64,000 bases of DNA from Chionoecetes opilio (taxonomy: Eukaryota > Arthropoda > Malacostraca > Decapoda > Majidae): assembly GCA_016584305.1 (NCBI GenBank), contig JACEEZ010021770.1:626465-690464 (forward strand), given 5' to 3'. A model generated the notes under the pieces. The model was not told where the DNA came from, made no database searches, and saw nothing but the letters and a program-made list of their open reading frames with translations. The translations under genes were made by a program, and so were the position numbers. Below are positions 42,240-53,464 of the stretch, in pieces. Within the stretch, counting starts at the first letter, position 1, and the number at the start of each line of letters is the position of its first letter.

Positions 42240-43312
42240 GTGTGGGGTGTGGGGTGATGGGTAATGGGTGAGTGAATGGGTGTGGTGTGATGGGTAATGG
42301 TTGAGTGAATGGGTCCGGGGTGATGGGTAATGTGTGAGTGAATGGGTGGGGGTGATGGGTGAGTGAATGGGTGTGGGGTGATGGGTAATGGTTGAGTGAA
42401 TGGGTCCGGGGTGATGGGTAATGTGTGAGTGAATGGGTGGGGTGATGGGTGAGTGAATGGGTGTGGGGTGATGGGTAATGGGTGAGTGAATGGGTCCGGG
42501 GTGATGGGTAATGTGTGAGTGAATGGGTGGGGGTGATGGGTGAGTGAATGGGTGTGGGGTGATGGGTAATGGGTGAGTGAATGGGTGTAGGGTGATGGGT
42601 AATGGGTGAGTGAATGGGTGTAGTGTGATGGGTAATGGTTGAGTGAATGGGTCCGGGGTGATGGGTAATGGGTGAGTGAATGGGTGGGGGTGATGGGTGA
42701 GTGAATGGGTGTGGGGTGATGGGTAATGGTTGAGTGAATGGGTCCGGGGTGATGGGTAATGTGTGAGTGAATGGGTGGGGGTGATGGGTGAGTGAATGGG
42801 TGTGGGGTGATGGGTAATGGGTGAGTGAATGGGTGTGGGGTGATGGGTAATGGGTGAGTGAATGGGTGTGGTGTGATGGGTAATGGTTGAGTGAATGGGT
42901 CCGGGGTGATGGGTAATGGGTGAGTGAATGGGTGGGGGTGATGGGTGAGTGAATGGGTGTGGGGTGATGGGTAATGGGTGAGTGAATGGGTGTGGGGTGA
43001 TGGGTAATGGGTGAGTGAATGGGTGTGGGGTGATGGGTGAGTGAATGGGTGTGGGGTGATGGGTAATGGGTGAGTGAATGGGTCCGGGGTGATGGGTAAT
43101 GGGTGAGTGAATGGGTCCGGGGTGATGGGTAATGGGTGAGTGAATGGGTGGGGGTGATGGATGAGTGAATGGGTGTGGGGTGATGGGTAATGGGTGAGTG
43201 AATGGGTGTGGGGTGATGGGTAATGGGTGAGTGAGTGGGTGGGGGAAGATGGGTAACGCGTGTGGGGTAATGGGTGAGTGAATGGGTGGGGGAAGATGGG
43301 TAACGCGTGAGT
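42240..43312. repeat. ~32-bp minisatellite, right arm of foldback
   Basis: About 33 units of GGGTGATGGGTAATGGGTGA plus GTGAATGGGTGT with ordered variants (GGGTCCGG, GGGTGGGG, TGGTTGAG) that recur in blocks, indicating higher-order duplication. Confidence 0.9.
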
Positions 43313-43702
43313 GGAGGAATTCTTCCCTTCTTTGATTCCTTATTTCTTTCCTCGTCAGTTCCTCTTCCGACTCTTCATCCCTCCAATTTCTTCCTTACTC
43401 CTTATTCCTCCTTTCCTTCTCTCATATCTCCTTCCTTCCCTCTCTCCCACCTTCCATTATCACCAAAAGGAGATGAGATTCCCCCTCGTTCTGCACGAGC
43501 GACTGTCAGAGGCCCCTCTGCCGCTAGGATCGCTGCCGTCCATGAATTCAAAATGGCGTGCCATGTTAAATCACCCGAGTGACACCTCTCGTAGAAGCTC
43601 TCTGACCAAAGACATTCAACAACAAGATACCTCACTCCGGGGTGCCCTGTGGTGCGCGTGAAATCGACCACCGCCGTGCGGCAGGAGTTAACCAGTCTGC
43701 TA

Positions 43703-43877
43703 CCGTAGATAACAGTCAAGTCGCCACCTGCAGTCATGTCGCCAGGCGCCAAATATTACGAATTATAGCATCACTACTGATTTTTATGTGCCACTGAAGA
43801 TGATACACAGTAGTTTATATCATGACTGTATAATTACCTCCGCCAACGAAGTTGGAGGGGTTATGTTTTCACCCCGA

Positions 43878-43908
<31 letters not shown>

Positions 43909-44085
43909 GTTTGTTAGTGTACAGGATTTCTCAAAAAGTTACGAATAGATTTGGACCAAACTCGGTATACCAAGTCTATTTGGTATAAGGAGGAACTGAT
44001 TTAATTTTGGATGAACTCTATTGACAACTGTTGCCATGGCAACCAATTGATGAAGTATTCGGCAGGAGGTATGCGCTCATACTGA

Positions 44086-44161
<76 letters not shown>

Positions 44162-44744
44162 ACTTTTTTATATGCGGGCGGAGGTATGCGCTCTACTGAG
44201 TGCCCCCCCCTAGTCTACCCTGTTTCAGCCTTGTTTTATGCTTTGTATCTGCAAATATAACTGTTGCGCATTTTGCTTCTCAAGTATTTCTTGGCGCGAC
44301 GACAGACAGTAGCTCATCACCTTTCGGGCGGCAGGACGCAGACTTGCCAGATCTATCAAACTTGAATAAAATTTGTTTTCACGTTGGCAGAGAATTTTTT
44401 ATAATCCAAGCATCTTCCACAGCTAATATATATAGAGACTTGTTTTACTTTACCTCTAATTTCCCTGAATTCCCCAGAGTGGCGACTCAACTGTTGGGTT
44501 AAAATACTAGCTGGCGACTTTACTGTAGTAGGTATAGCAAGGTCGCCACTCGGTTTTATTTTTGTAATTTGTTCATTTATAGCCCTAATATGAAACAGAA
44601 GAAGACACAAAATGACACAGACTTTCCAGATATAGCCCCTTCTAACTTTCCTGAAATCATGGATGTACAAATGTAACTATTAACGCCACCACACGTCTGT
44701 AAATAACAGAAACGTTGAACTGGCGACTTGACTGTTATTTACGG
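43703..44744. mobile_element. TA-flanked TIR element, family C copy 2
   Basis: Ends CCGTAGATAACAGTCAAGTC and, inverted, CCGTAAATAACAGTCAAGTC, with TA at 43701-43702 and 44745-44746. It matches family C copy 1 except for the dispersed element inserted at 43835-44212. The surrounding palindromic repeat reads through the site in the copy at about 46300-46325, confirming the insertion. Confidence 0.88.
43835..44212 (+). repeat. dispersed CCGCCAACG element, second copy
   Basis: Inverted relative to 12071-12334. Contains (GTCT)n at 43878-43904 and a TA microsatellite (44089-44147) inside a duplicated GGAGGTATGCGCTC...ACTGAGTGC end. Absent from family C copy 1 at the same position, so it is a younger insertion. 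Confidence 0.8.
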
Positions 44745-44745
44745 T

Positions 44746-45052
44746 AGCCCATGCACTTGCTGCATATGACTATCAATGAAAATCATATAGAGTAGACTAT
44801 GGTTTATCAGTATATATGATATAATGTTATCTTCGTAAATGTTTGTTTTATAATATTATCAAATAAAAAACAATAAAACACGCTAAAGAAATGCCATTAC
44901 GAGACTGAAGAAATATGCATGAACGTTCAACTTCAACTCGAAGCCATTTAAAACTTTGCGAGTCAACTTTTACTATGAAACATATCCAGTGGCGTACCGG
45001 GGGGGGGGGGCATGCGGCCATGGCCCCCCTTTGGCAAAGAATAAATTATAGT

Positions 45053-45146
<94 letters not shown>

Positions 45147-46346
45147 CCCCCCCCTTTTCAATTTTCTGGGTACGCCACTGAACATATCAATAGAAGCGCA
45201 ATTTTATTAGCTTTCCATTGATATATTTCGTTTTCTGATAAATGAATTACTACCATGAATCAATTAAGGTTAACTAAATAAATAAAATCATCAATCGGGT
45301 AATTTTCCTGATTGATGATGTTATTTATTTAGTTAACGCTAATTTATGCATGGTACTAATTCATTTATCAGAAAACTAAATATATAAGTGAATAAATAAC
45401 ATCATCAATCGGGAAAATTACCCGATTGATGATGTTATTTATTTTGTTAACGGTAATGTATGCATGGTTGTAATTCATTTATCAGAAAACGAAATATATC
45501 AATGGAAAGCTAATAAAATTGCGCTTCTATTGATATGTTTCATGGTAAATGTTGACACGCAACGTTTTAAATGGCGAAGAGTTGAAGTGAATTTCTTTGG
45601 TCATATGCACAAGTGAATGGGCCAGCAGGCGGTTTACACCTCCGCACGGCGGCGCCACCGTCGGCGGATAACAGAAGTTGCTTTGGAGGGCCCGCGAGTG
45701 AGGTATCTTGTTGTTGAATGAATGTCTTTGCTGTAACCAAAGACATTCAACAAAAAGATACCTCAATCGCGGTCCCTCCAATGCAACTTCTTTTTATCCC
45801 CGAGGGGTGGCGCCGCCGTGCGGCAGGTGTTAAACCAGCCTGCTGGCCCCATTCACTTGCTGCATATGACCAAAAAATATTCACTTAAACTCTTCGCCAT
45901 TTTAAACTTTGCGAGTCAACATTTACCATGAAACAAAGTGAAATAAGTTCATGCATATTTCTTCAGAGTCTCGTGATGGCATTTCTTTAACATGTTTTAC
46001 TGTTTTTTTATTTGCTAATATTATAGAACACATTTACGAAGATAACATTATATCTATATACTGATAAACCTGTCTATATGATTTTCATTGATAGTCATAT
46101 GCAGCAGTGAATGGGCCAGCAACTGGTTAACTCCTGCCCGCACGGCGGAGGTCGATTTCACGCGCACCACAGGGCACCCCAGAGTGAGGTTCTCGTTGTT
46201 GAATGTCTTTGCTGTAACCAAAGACATTCTACAACAAGATACTTCACTCCGGGGTGCCCTGTGGTGCGCGTGAAATCGACCTCCGCCTTGCGGCAGGATT
46301 TAAACCAGTCTGCTGGCCCATTCACTTGCTGCATATGACTATCAAT
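44746..46346. repeat. AT-rich palindromic repeat complex, family P
   Basis: Long inverted and direct copies of the same words (ATGAAACATATCAATAGAAG, TTTCCATTGATATATTTCG, ATCAATCGGG hairpins, GAAGATAACATTATA) alternate across 1.6 kb, with perfect hairpins around GACATTCAACAA/TTGTTGAATGTC near 45730 and 46210. No frame. It continues at 51958 beyond the TIR element inserted at 46347. Confidence 0.75.
44987..45180. mobile_element. hAT MITE with expanded TA core (family G copy 2)
   Basis: Ends CAGTGGCGTACCGGGGGG and, inverted, CAGTGGCGTACCCAGAAAAT, with AACATATC duplicated exactly (44979-44986, 45181-45188). The TA core (45057-45143) is over twice the length of that in copy 1. Inverted relative to copy 1. 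Confidence 0.92.
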
Positions 46347-46574
46347 AGTCAGGCAGATGGTGTAACAATTGGGGGTTTATACGTACAAGCAGGGAATTTG
46401 GCACGTCATAGATAAAGTCTAATGAATAATTCCAGATATGGACCCACCGCGAAACGTCCTATGGTAGCCGTGGTGGCCATTTTACAAAGGCCGCTTTTAG
46501 TCTAGTGCAAGGTTCTCAAACTTCACTGGACGGCGGCGCACTAGATTATATCTTGGACTTCGGCGGCGCAGCAG

Positions 46575-46653
<79 letters not shown>

Positions 46654-46745
46654 CCCTATCTATCTATCTATCTATCCTTTTATATATAAAATATAATATA
46701 TATATATATATATATATAATATATATATATATATTATATTAATAT
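46575..46745. repeat. (CTAT)n and TA-rich microsatellite
   Basis: About 24 CTAT units (46575-46673) broken once by CCC, then TA-rich sequence to about 46745. Lies just inside the hAT end. Confidence 0.9.
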
Positions 46746-46859
46746 ATATAACAGGAGTGGACATAAGGAAATAATGTTTAAATAAAGTACTATGTTACAA
46801 CAATGACATACTTGATCAGTGGGACCCCGTGTGCCTGCCTGGAGTTTGCATAGCCGCTC

Positions 46860-48605
46860 TATGTTAGGAGGGACAGCTGACAGACACACTCTCATTTCCT
46901 CTTCACACCAGAAATTTTTATTCCTTTTCTTAGTTTTTATATTTGGGGGGGCCCTGAAAATTCCAGTTCACACAGATATGAGGTTAAAAATTGAAAGAGT
47001 ATTTTTGGGCCCTTTTGGATATATGTGGGTGTTCGTTTTCCATTTAAATCCAGAAGCTTTATATGTCATATCCAGATATTGCAGTTTTAGTGTGCGGTCA
47101 TTACGGATGTTGATTAGTTCCTCTTCTTCAAGGATGCTAATTGGGGCTTGCTCAAGGGATCGTGAACGAATGGATTTCTCAGCCGGTCATAACTTTCAAC
47201 AGATATATTTGGGAAATTTTTTTTCTATTTCCTTCCTGGGCTTTCAAGGTGCTGCTTAATGAGTGAACAATGTCTGTATATTTAGCTTCAGCAGTCTTTT
47301 GAAACATGTCAATCTTGCCTTCCTCATCCTTTCATTCCAGAGCCTAATTTTTTTCTCCCAAAGGCTTTCATTTTGTCAGAAGAGTTACCATATTTTCATT
47401 TCTTCCTTGCATCCTTGCATTAACCTTGCTCAGATGTTTAAATAGTCTGCCAAGTAGCATAATTTTGCACTCCAAATTTCATCAGCAAGTAATTCGCAGA
47501 ATTCAGTTTTCTCTCAAGGGTAAAAAAAGGAGCTTTCCTCTCTCAGTGCATGCCCCCGGGGATAACACTTTGCCTCTTGAAAACCCCGGACTTCTAGTGG
47601 AGGAGAAGACCTTCGTGAGGAGATCCCTTTTTCTTCACAAAGCAGGGAAAAATAGTCTTGACTGCTATGGTCTGCTTTTAAGAAAGTTTACCTTTTTCAC
47701 ACATCATCAAAAACCCAAACTTTAATTCTGTTCGAGTGTTTTAGCAACAAGAGCTTCACGGTGCAAGAAAAAATGGGTAGTAATCAAATCAGGGTTCTCC
47801 TTCTTGACTAAGGACAAAAAACCCTTTTTACCGATCCCACCAGGATGGACAGCCATCTGGCAAATTCCTACCACAATTTCCATGACAAGTCTTTTCTTTC
47901 AAGTATTCTGTCACTGTAGAAAATATCTCCTTTTTGTGGTTTGCACCATTTTCTTTGCAGCATAAAAAATATTCAGTTATTTGTTATCACAACAAAACGG
48001 ATGAACACTAGTAACTGAGGTTTTCCTCCAATGTCTGTTGATTCATCCGTTTGTAAAGCATACATTTTACCTTTCACAGTTCACCCACACTTTTTAAATA
48101 TCAGACGACATGTCCTTGATTCGTCTCCCAAATCGTGTCGTCTGAGAGGGGAATTTTTTTCATTTTCTTTTCCAGCCTCATCCCCAAACAATTTTTTTCA
48201 CCACAGCACAGCAAGTTTGGAAGGAAGTATGACTCTGAAATTGAATGGGGTTTCATTTGTTGTGCTGTATGCTCTGCCACTAAATAGCTTGCTTTCTGTC
48301 CCTTTTTTCTGCCACCTTCACCCTTTTTCTCAAACCAAGCCTTTGTTGTTTGTTTCTTTCAAGATTTTTTTTTAAAGTAATCTATAGGCTTCTGAAGAGG
48401 TGACTATGCTTTGTTGTTAATGTCTCTTCATTTTCATAGGAGTCATAGATTCATTTGATAGCTCAATGCCGCAAACAACACATTTTGGCTTTGGACCATT
48501 TTCATCATCACAGCAAGTGAACCCAAGTCCAAGATAACTGTCGTTATACAGGCGAAATGACTTACTGCGGTTACTTTTGCTGGCACGTGTCGTCGTTTTG
48601 ACCAC
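46860..48605 (-). pseudogene. ZBED5-like hAT transposase, heavily decayed
   Basis: Read from 48605 on the minus strand: SFRLYNDSYLGLGFTC and KPKCVVCGIELSNESMTPMK form the BED-like zinc-finger entry. Near 48006-48060 the minus strand gives LQTDESTDIGGKPQLL, the first catalytic block. Around 47085-47160 it gives ILEEEELINIRNDRTLKL, the segment before the dimerisation region. The blocks lie in different frames with many indels. The order matches the better copy at 58090-61552. Plus-strand frames here are antisense noise. Confidence 0.75.
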
Positions 48606-49563
48606 GCTCAGACCTGGATGACAAAACCACTTTCATCTGTCACTTTTCTTTGCCCGCTGGGCCCCTGCACGACTACGGTCATTTTTCAACTGTCAATTCA
48701 CTTTGCCAGCACGGACCTGTACGACTATGCTCATTTTCAACTGCCCACTTCACTTTCTTTCACTTTCCACATAGGGCCCTGGACGAGAGGACTCCCTTTC
48801 AACAGTTATTACTGTTACTTTCGCCTTCGGGGCCTTCGACACATTTACGTTTTGATTCATGATCAACTGCGACTTCACCGCTATTTCCTTCAGTACACTT
48901 TCGCTTTTAATGAGGTACTTATCCATTTTTTTTAAGCTTGGACCTCATTAACACCACAACAGCGTACTTACTGAGGCTCACGGCGACACTGACCACGGGA
49001 GGTGCCTACCCCGCTCTGCCTACGTGTGTTTCCAAATTATACATGCTATTATCGATCGGGGTTCACGTAAAACACGTCAAACAGTCAAACTTGCTAAAAC
49101 CTACTGATATACGTATGCATCAGTTTCTATTCACCATCCTTTTTCCTTTTATATGTCGCTAAAAACAAATTTACTGAACGCGTGATAAAACTAGTAAGTT
49201 GGGAAATCAGTAACACCAGCAGGCTGCGGCTCAGACTGGTACAGTACGTTTTACAGTACTCGTTCAACACGTATTGTGGTGGAAGCGGGAAGTATTTTAT
49301 TTTAAGCATGAAAACTTATTTATTTATTCTCTTTTTTTCTTCTGTATCCATCTACCCAAAAATACTTATAATATTATTAAAAGGACCTCGCATCTACCTG
49401 CCTAGTTACATATTAACTCATTCATTTACGATTTTCCATCTTCAATATAAAAAAGAAAAACTGCGACCTCAAAGCGCAAAATATCCATATCTATGAAAAA
49501 TTACGCGGCGCACCTAGGGGATTCCCACGGCGCACAAGTGCGCCGCCAGTTTGAGAATCACTG

Positions 49564-50760
49564 GACTCTAGTGGCTAGATAGGGGTCTCGTGTACCCCCC
49601 CCCCCGAAATATACTTCTCATTGGTGTCTATAGATAGGAAACAATGTGTAGAAAATGATTTGCTATGTTAAATAGTTGAAAAAATGTCCCACGTATCATT
49701 TTTATGCAAATTAGTGCCGCCATTACCAAAAACTCTATATTCGCCTATATCTCGGCCAATATTGCAGATAACTGAACAAATAAGGTGTCTAGACCCATGT
49801 TTTGAAGGACAAAGGGTTTATATAAACCATTTTTAAAAATTTATCTTTTACACCAAAGAGTTTTGCATATGAACCTTTAGAAATACATTTATTAGTGTCC
49901 ATGTGTGAGTGATAATAAAAATTTTTATTTATTTTTTGCAACTTGTTATCGTATCCTATTTGTCCTCATATCTTATCATATCTTTTTTTTCAGTTGGTGT
50001 TTCGAACAGCGAATGTCTAAGATTATCAACTAGTGGATCCACTGCAACCTGGACAATCAAAGGCGCAGTACAGACGGATTGGAACAAGTGCGTTTGTGCC
50101 AAAAAATCACACGAGAAAGTTGCAAAGCCCAGCAGAATCAAAAAGGCACGATGTTGGAGTTTTGGGTTTTTCTACCATTGCCTTCAACATCAGACGTTTC
50201 AATGAACTTCACGAATTACCGATGCCACTAGAATTAGGACGCCTTGATGACGGGAATGGCATTGAAGCTACGTTTCTGGAGAACAATGCCAATGGCACAA
50301 ATCCTGCCATACAAAATTCAATAATATAAAACTACAACGACAGAAAAAAGGAAATGCACACCCGGGTTGCGACCTGATGCTACTACATCCAAGAAAATAC
50401 ACTCGTCAAGTTTGCTCATCATGAAAGTGGCAGCATCGGATGTCTGTTTTTTATTCGAAGATGTGTCAACTTCCGAAACCCCTCCATGAGGCATCAACTT
50501 TCGTCTAGACTCCCGCGTACGAAGATGTGCATTAGACCTGCAGGGCGAGAGGCTACTTGCAAAATTGAGTGCTGGGGACATGGTCCCCACAAGATGCAAA
50601 AAATTTATCCAAGGTGTCTTTTTTCCCTTTACAATAAAACTAAATCATTACAAGATAAACAGAAGATGGACACAACTGATAAGTCAACCAGGGATTGCAC
50701 TAGCCGAGTTGCTGTCCCTTTATCGATGAAAAAAGAATAGATGAAAAGCATGCCCCCGTC
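49564..50760 (+). other. 5' region of the TIR element; possible exon
   Basis: AT-rich sequence to about 49985 ends in TATCTTTTTTTTCAG (49979-49993), a strong splice acceptor. Following frames (for example GTSAFVPKNHTRKLQSPAE at 50090-50146 and FSTIAFNIRRFNELHELPMP at 50163-50222) are coherent but unrecognised. They may be the N-terminal part of the protein at 50761-51735. Confidence 0.4.
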
Positions 50761-51735
50761 TTTAAACTTGCAGATCTCGTCAAACTTTATTCTAATCGTC
50801 TAGAACAACTTGGAGTGGAGCAGCATGTCAGACAACATAGCACAGAGTTAAAAAATCGTATCCTGGCCAAATCCCATACCTTACGGCTCATAAAGGGAAA
50901 GGGCGTGAATACTACTTGCATTTGATAAAGAAAGTAGGACCTGCCCCCCGTAAAGCCTGCAAAAAAGACTACGATGACGAAGCCAATGTCTTGCAAGGGC
51001 AGCGAAGATAGGGACGTAGAGAAATGTTCCAAACTGCAGCTACATTCACCCGGTTCATTTGATGAGGACTGCCAAATAAAATCAGTACCTCAGTCACTGT
51101 TGACTTTGGTGGCCATGATCCTCGACGGCCCCAAACATCAAGTTTTCAATCAGGTGATGGTGTAACCCAAGCAACCCTCAGCACAGCTCAGTTTTTTGCA
51201 GTACAATAGCTCCATCCGTCGCAGAGTGGGTAGTAAATACTTGGTGCGTCTCACAAGACAGAGAAACCCCATTGCCCATCTACGTGGGACTCACAGTCCA
51301 TGCAAGGACTCGGAAAAGTGACCTCATTGAGATGCTGTTTGATCTCGGACTGTCCATCTCCTATGACCGAGTGATGGCAATCTCACATCCATGGGAACGA
51401 GTGTGGAGCAGTATCACCGAGATGAGGTATGTGTCCACCTAATCTACGCGAGGGCTTATTCACACGGCGCAGTTGACAATATCGACCCACAATCCGAGCT
51501 CCAACGCGAAGATTCCTTTCACGGTACTGGATTATCACTTTTCCAGCACCCCAGTCTGCAAAATAATGGGACGGACCGCAGGAACACAGCGTCCTTGAAA
51601 CAGCCATCTACTACCACTACACTGTCAGAGCTCCCAGAGTCCTACACCTGTGTTCGTCCGCTGGTGTTACCTCGGAAGGATCCTCCACTCCCAAAGGCTG
51701 ATTTTGGAGAATACAATTATGGCATATATGTGTAG
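50761..51735 (+). pseudogene. uncharacterised TIR-element protein, frameshifted
   Basis: Conserved-looking blocks appear in order but in different frames: FKLADLVKLYSNRLEQLGVE (50761-50820), ACKKDYDDEANVLQG (about 50956-51000), DCQIKSVPQSLLTLVAMILD (51067-51126), RETPLPIYVGLTVHARTRKS then LGLSISYDRVMAIS (51260-51381), GAVDNIDPQS, DSFHGTGLSLFQHPS (about 51510-51555), LPESYTCVRPL (51631-51663). I recall similar wording in multicopy uncharacterised proteins predicted from aquatic invertebrates, with no named domain I can give. No D-D-E pattern can be assigned with confidence. Function unknown; the location inside long TIRs suggests a transposition or element-encoded protein. Several frameshifts show it is dead here. 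Confidence 0.6.
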
Positions 51736-51957
51736 TCATTTCATTAGAACATAAAGAAGCATTTGTGTCGCCCGGTTAAAAATAATCGGTCAAAACGGTC
51801 ATTTTGTAAAATGACCGCCACGGCTACCATAGGACGTTTTCGCGGTGGGTCCATATCTGGAATTATTCATTACATTATTATCTATGACTGTGCCAAATTT
51901 CATGCTTGTACGTCTAAACCTACAATTCTTATGATGGATACACCTATCTGCCTGACT

Positions 51958-52735
51958 ACAATGAAAATCATATAGACTATGGTTTATCAGTATATATGAT
52001 ATACTCTTATCTTCGTAAATGTTTGTTCTATAATATTATCAAATAAAAAACAGTAAAACACGCTACGGTAAAGAAATGCCATTACGAGACTCTGAAGAAA
52101 TATGCATGAACTTATTATTCACTTCAACTCTTCGCCATTTAAAACTTTGCGAGTCAACATTTACCATGAAACATATCAATAGAAGCGCAATTTTATTAGC
52201 TTTCCATTGATATATTTAGTTTTCTGATAAATGAACTAGAACCATGCATACATTACCGTTAACTAAATAAATAACATCATCAATCGGGTAATTTTTCCGA
52301 TTGATGATGTTATTTATTTAGTTAACGCTAATTTATGCATGGTGCTAATTCATTTATCAGGAAACGAAATATATAAGTGAATAAATAACATCATCAATCG
52401 GGAAAATTACCCGATTGATGATGTTATTTATTCAGTTAACGGTAATGTATGCATGGTTGTAATTTATTTATCAGAAAACGAAATATATCAATGGAAAGCT
52501 AATAAAATTGCGCTTCTATTGAAATGTTTCATGATGAATGTTGACTCGCTAAATTTTAAATGGCGAAGAGTTGAAGTGAATATTCTTTGGTCATATGCAA
52601 CAAGTGAATGGGCCAGCAGACTGGTACAACCCCTGCCGCACGGCGGCGCCACCGTCGGCGGATAACAGAAGTTGCATTGGAGGGACCGCGAGTGTGGTAT
52701 TTTGTTGTAGAGTGTCTTTGCTGTAACGAGGGTGG
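51958..52735. repeat. AT-rich palindromic repeat, family P, continued
   Basis: Resumes the palindromic complex cut at 46346: GAAAATCATATAGACTATGG, the ATCAATCGGG hairpins (52275-52425) and an end resembling 45560-45740. A sequence with CACGGCGGCGCCACCGTCGG (52637-52656) matches 45634-45665 inverse and direct copies. Confidence 0.7.
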
Positions 52736-52814
52736 ACTACGTTCCCTTTATTAGGATATAATCATAATATACTTTAAAAGGATTTTACATTTGATATATC
52801 CAGGAATTCTTGGG

Positions 52815-53235
52815 TGTCGCCTCCGTGGTGTAGTGGCTAGCGTGCCTGGCTACGGTTCTGCGGGCCCTGATTAGAATCCAGGCCAGGGCAAGTCGGCAAC
52901 CCGCCACGAAACTGTTCTTCCTCCCTTTCGGGGTTGATAAATGGGTGCCTGGGGAAACCTGGGGAAGGTAACTGTGGTAACCCGGATGTCACACTAACCC
53001 TGTCCCGGGGTAACGGGTCCTCACCCACCACAGGCTCAAAGGGCTAATGCCACGGAGATAAGAATATAGGAACATAAGAAAATAAAGAAGCTACAAGAGG
53101 CCGCGAGACCTAGTACTCGTGGTAGTTCCTGGAAGAGATGAGCACCGAAGGCCAGGCGCAGCACAGCGCCTATGTCCCCAGCTTTACCTATTTACTTTTT
53201 ACTAGGATGGCCTTTATAGCGGCAGATACCTTTAC
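52815..53235 (+). mobile_element. tRNA-derived SINE, second copy
   Basis: Same family as 33798: A box TGGTGTAGTGG, B box decayed to GATTAGAATCC, body with GGTTGATAAATGGG and GGTAACGGGTCCTCACC, then GGGCTAATGCCACGGAGAT. It is continuous where the first copy is split, giving the empty-site comparison. The tail is cut by a short CR1 insertion at 53064-53131. No insertion or B box integrity suggests recent activity. Confidence 0.8.
53064..53131 (-). mobile_element. CR1 3'-tail-only insertion
   Basis: 68 bp match, in the same orientation, the 3' end of the LINE at 3806-3880 (ACATAAGAAAATAAAGAAGC, GAGGCCGCGAG, GTGGTAGTTCCT). A GAGAT word occurs on both sides, and the SINE copy at 40095 lacks the block. 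It is an extremely 5'-truncated copy. Confidence 0.8.
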
Positions 53236-53309
53236 CTTACTTTTGAAGAATCTCCATATTATCCTTGGCCTCCACGCAGTCCTGTGTAGTATGTGTTAGA
53301 TTAATCAAT

Positions 53310-53396
53310 CAATCAATCATTGGGGGCATACGCCGGGGGAGGGCGTCGCCTCGCCCACTCTACTACGCCACTCCCGGTGGTCACCACGGGACCCCC
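53310..53396 (-). mobile_element. RTE 3'-tail-only insertion
   Basis: The minus strand encodes REWRSRVGEATPSPGVCPQ and then a TGATTGATTGATTGATTAA tail, identical in layout to the RTE end at 26652-26830. Confidence 0.7.

Positions 53397-53460
<64 letters not shown>
53397..53460. repeat. TA microsatellite split by a Tc1 element
   Basis: About 31 TA units, with a further TA run at 53954-53982 on the other side of the transposon. Confidence 0.9.

Positions 53461-53464
<4 letters not shown>

Larger units (their letters stand above)
40745..43604. mobile_element. giant foldback element with minisatellite arms
   Basis: Ends CAGAGAGCTTCTACC and, inverted, CAGAGAGCTTCTACGA, flanked by ACCAAAG at 40738-40744 and 43605-43611. 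Left and right arms match inverted for about 400 bp (for example AAGGAGATGAGATTCCCCCT near 43468 against its complement near 41090), then continue into an ACCCATTCACTCACCCATTA-type minisatellite, short in the left arm and about 1.05 kb in the right. The hAT-like CAG end and 7-bp flank suggest hAT; the minisatellite-bearing arms recall Foldback elements. No transposase. Confidence 0.8.
46508..49563 (-). mobile_element. hAT element, ZBED5-like, minus strand
   Basis: Ends CAAGGTTCTCAAACTTCACT and, inverted, CAGTGATTCTCAAACTGGCG, typical of ZBED5/Charlie-type hATs. TCTAGTG occurs just outside both ends but is offset by three bases on the right, so the target copy is imperfect. The left part has a CTAT microsatellite and TA-rich DNA. 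A decayed transposase runs on the minus strand. Confidence 0.8.
46347..51957 (+). mobile_element. TIR element carrying an uncharacterised protein family
   Basis: Terminal inverted repeats of about 155 bp (left AGTCAGGCAGATGGTGTA..., shared words AATAATTCCAGATATGGACC and GTCCTATGGTAGCCGTGG) lie at 46347-46500 and 51800-51957. CAAT borders both ends (46343-46346; 51959-51962), and the host palindrome reads through in the copy near 44767. Without the nested hAT (46508-49563) the element is about 2.55 kb. It holds a degenerate coding region at 50761-51735. It does not fit hAT, Tc1, Harbinger or piggyBac by its ends. Confidence 0.75.

Noticed and set aside
46819..48375. Plus-strand frames of 99-146 codons
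   Set aside because: They are antisense to the decayed ZBED5-like transposase, whose motifs read on the minus strand.
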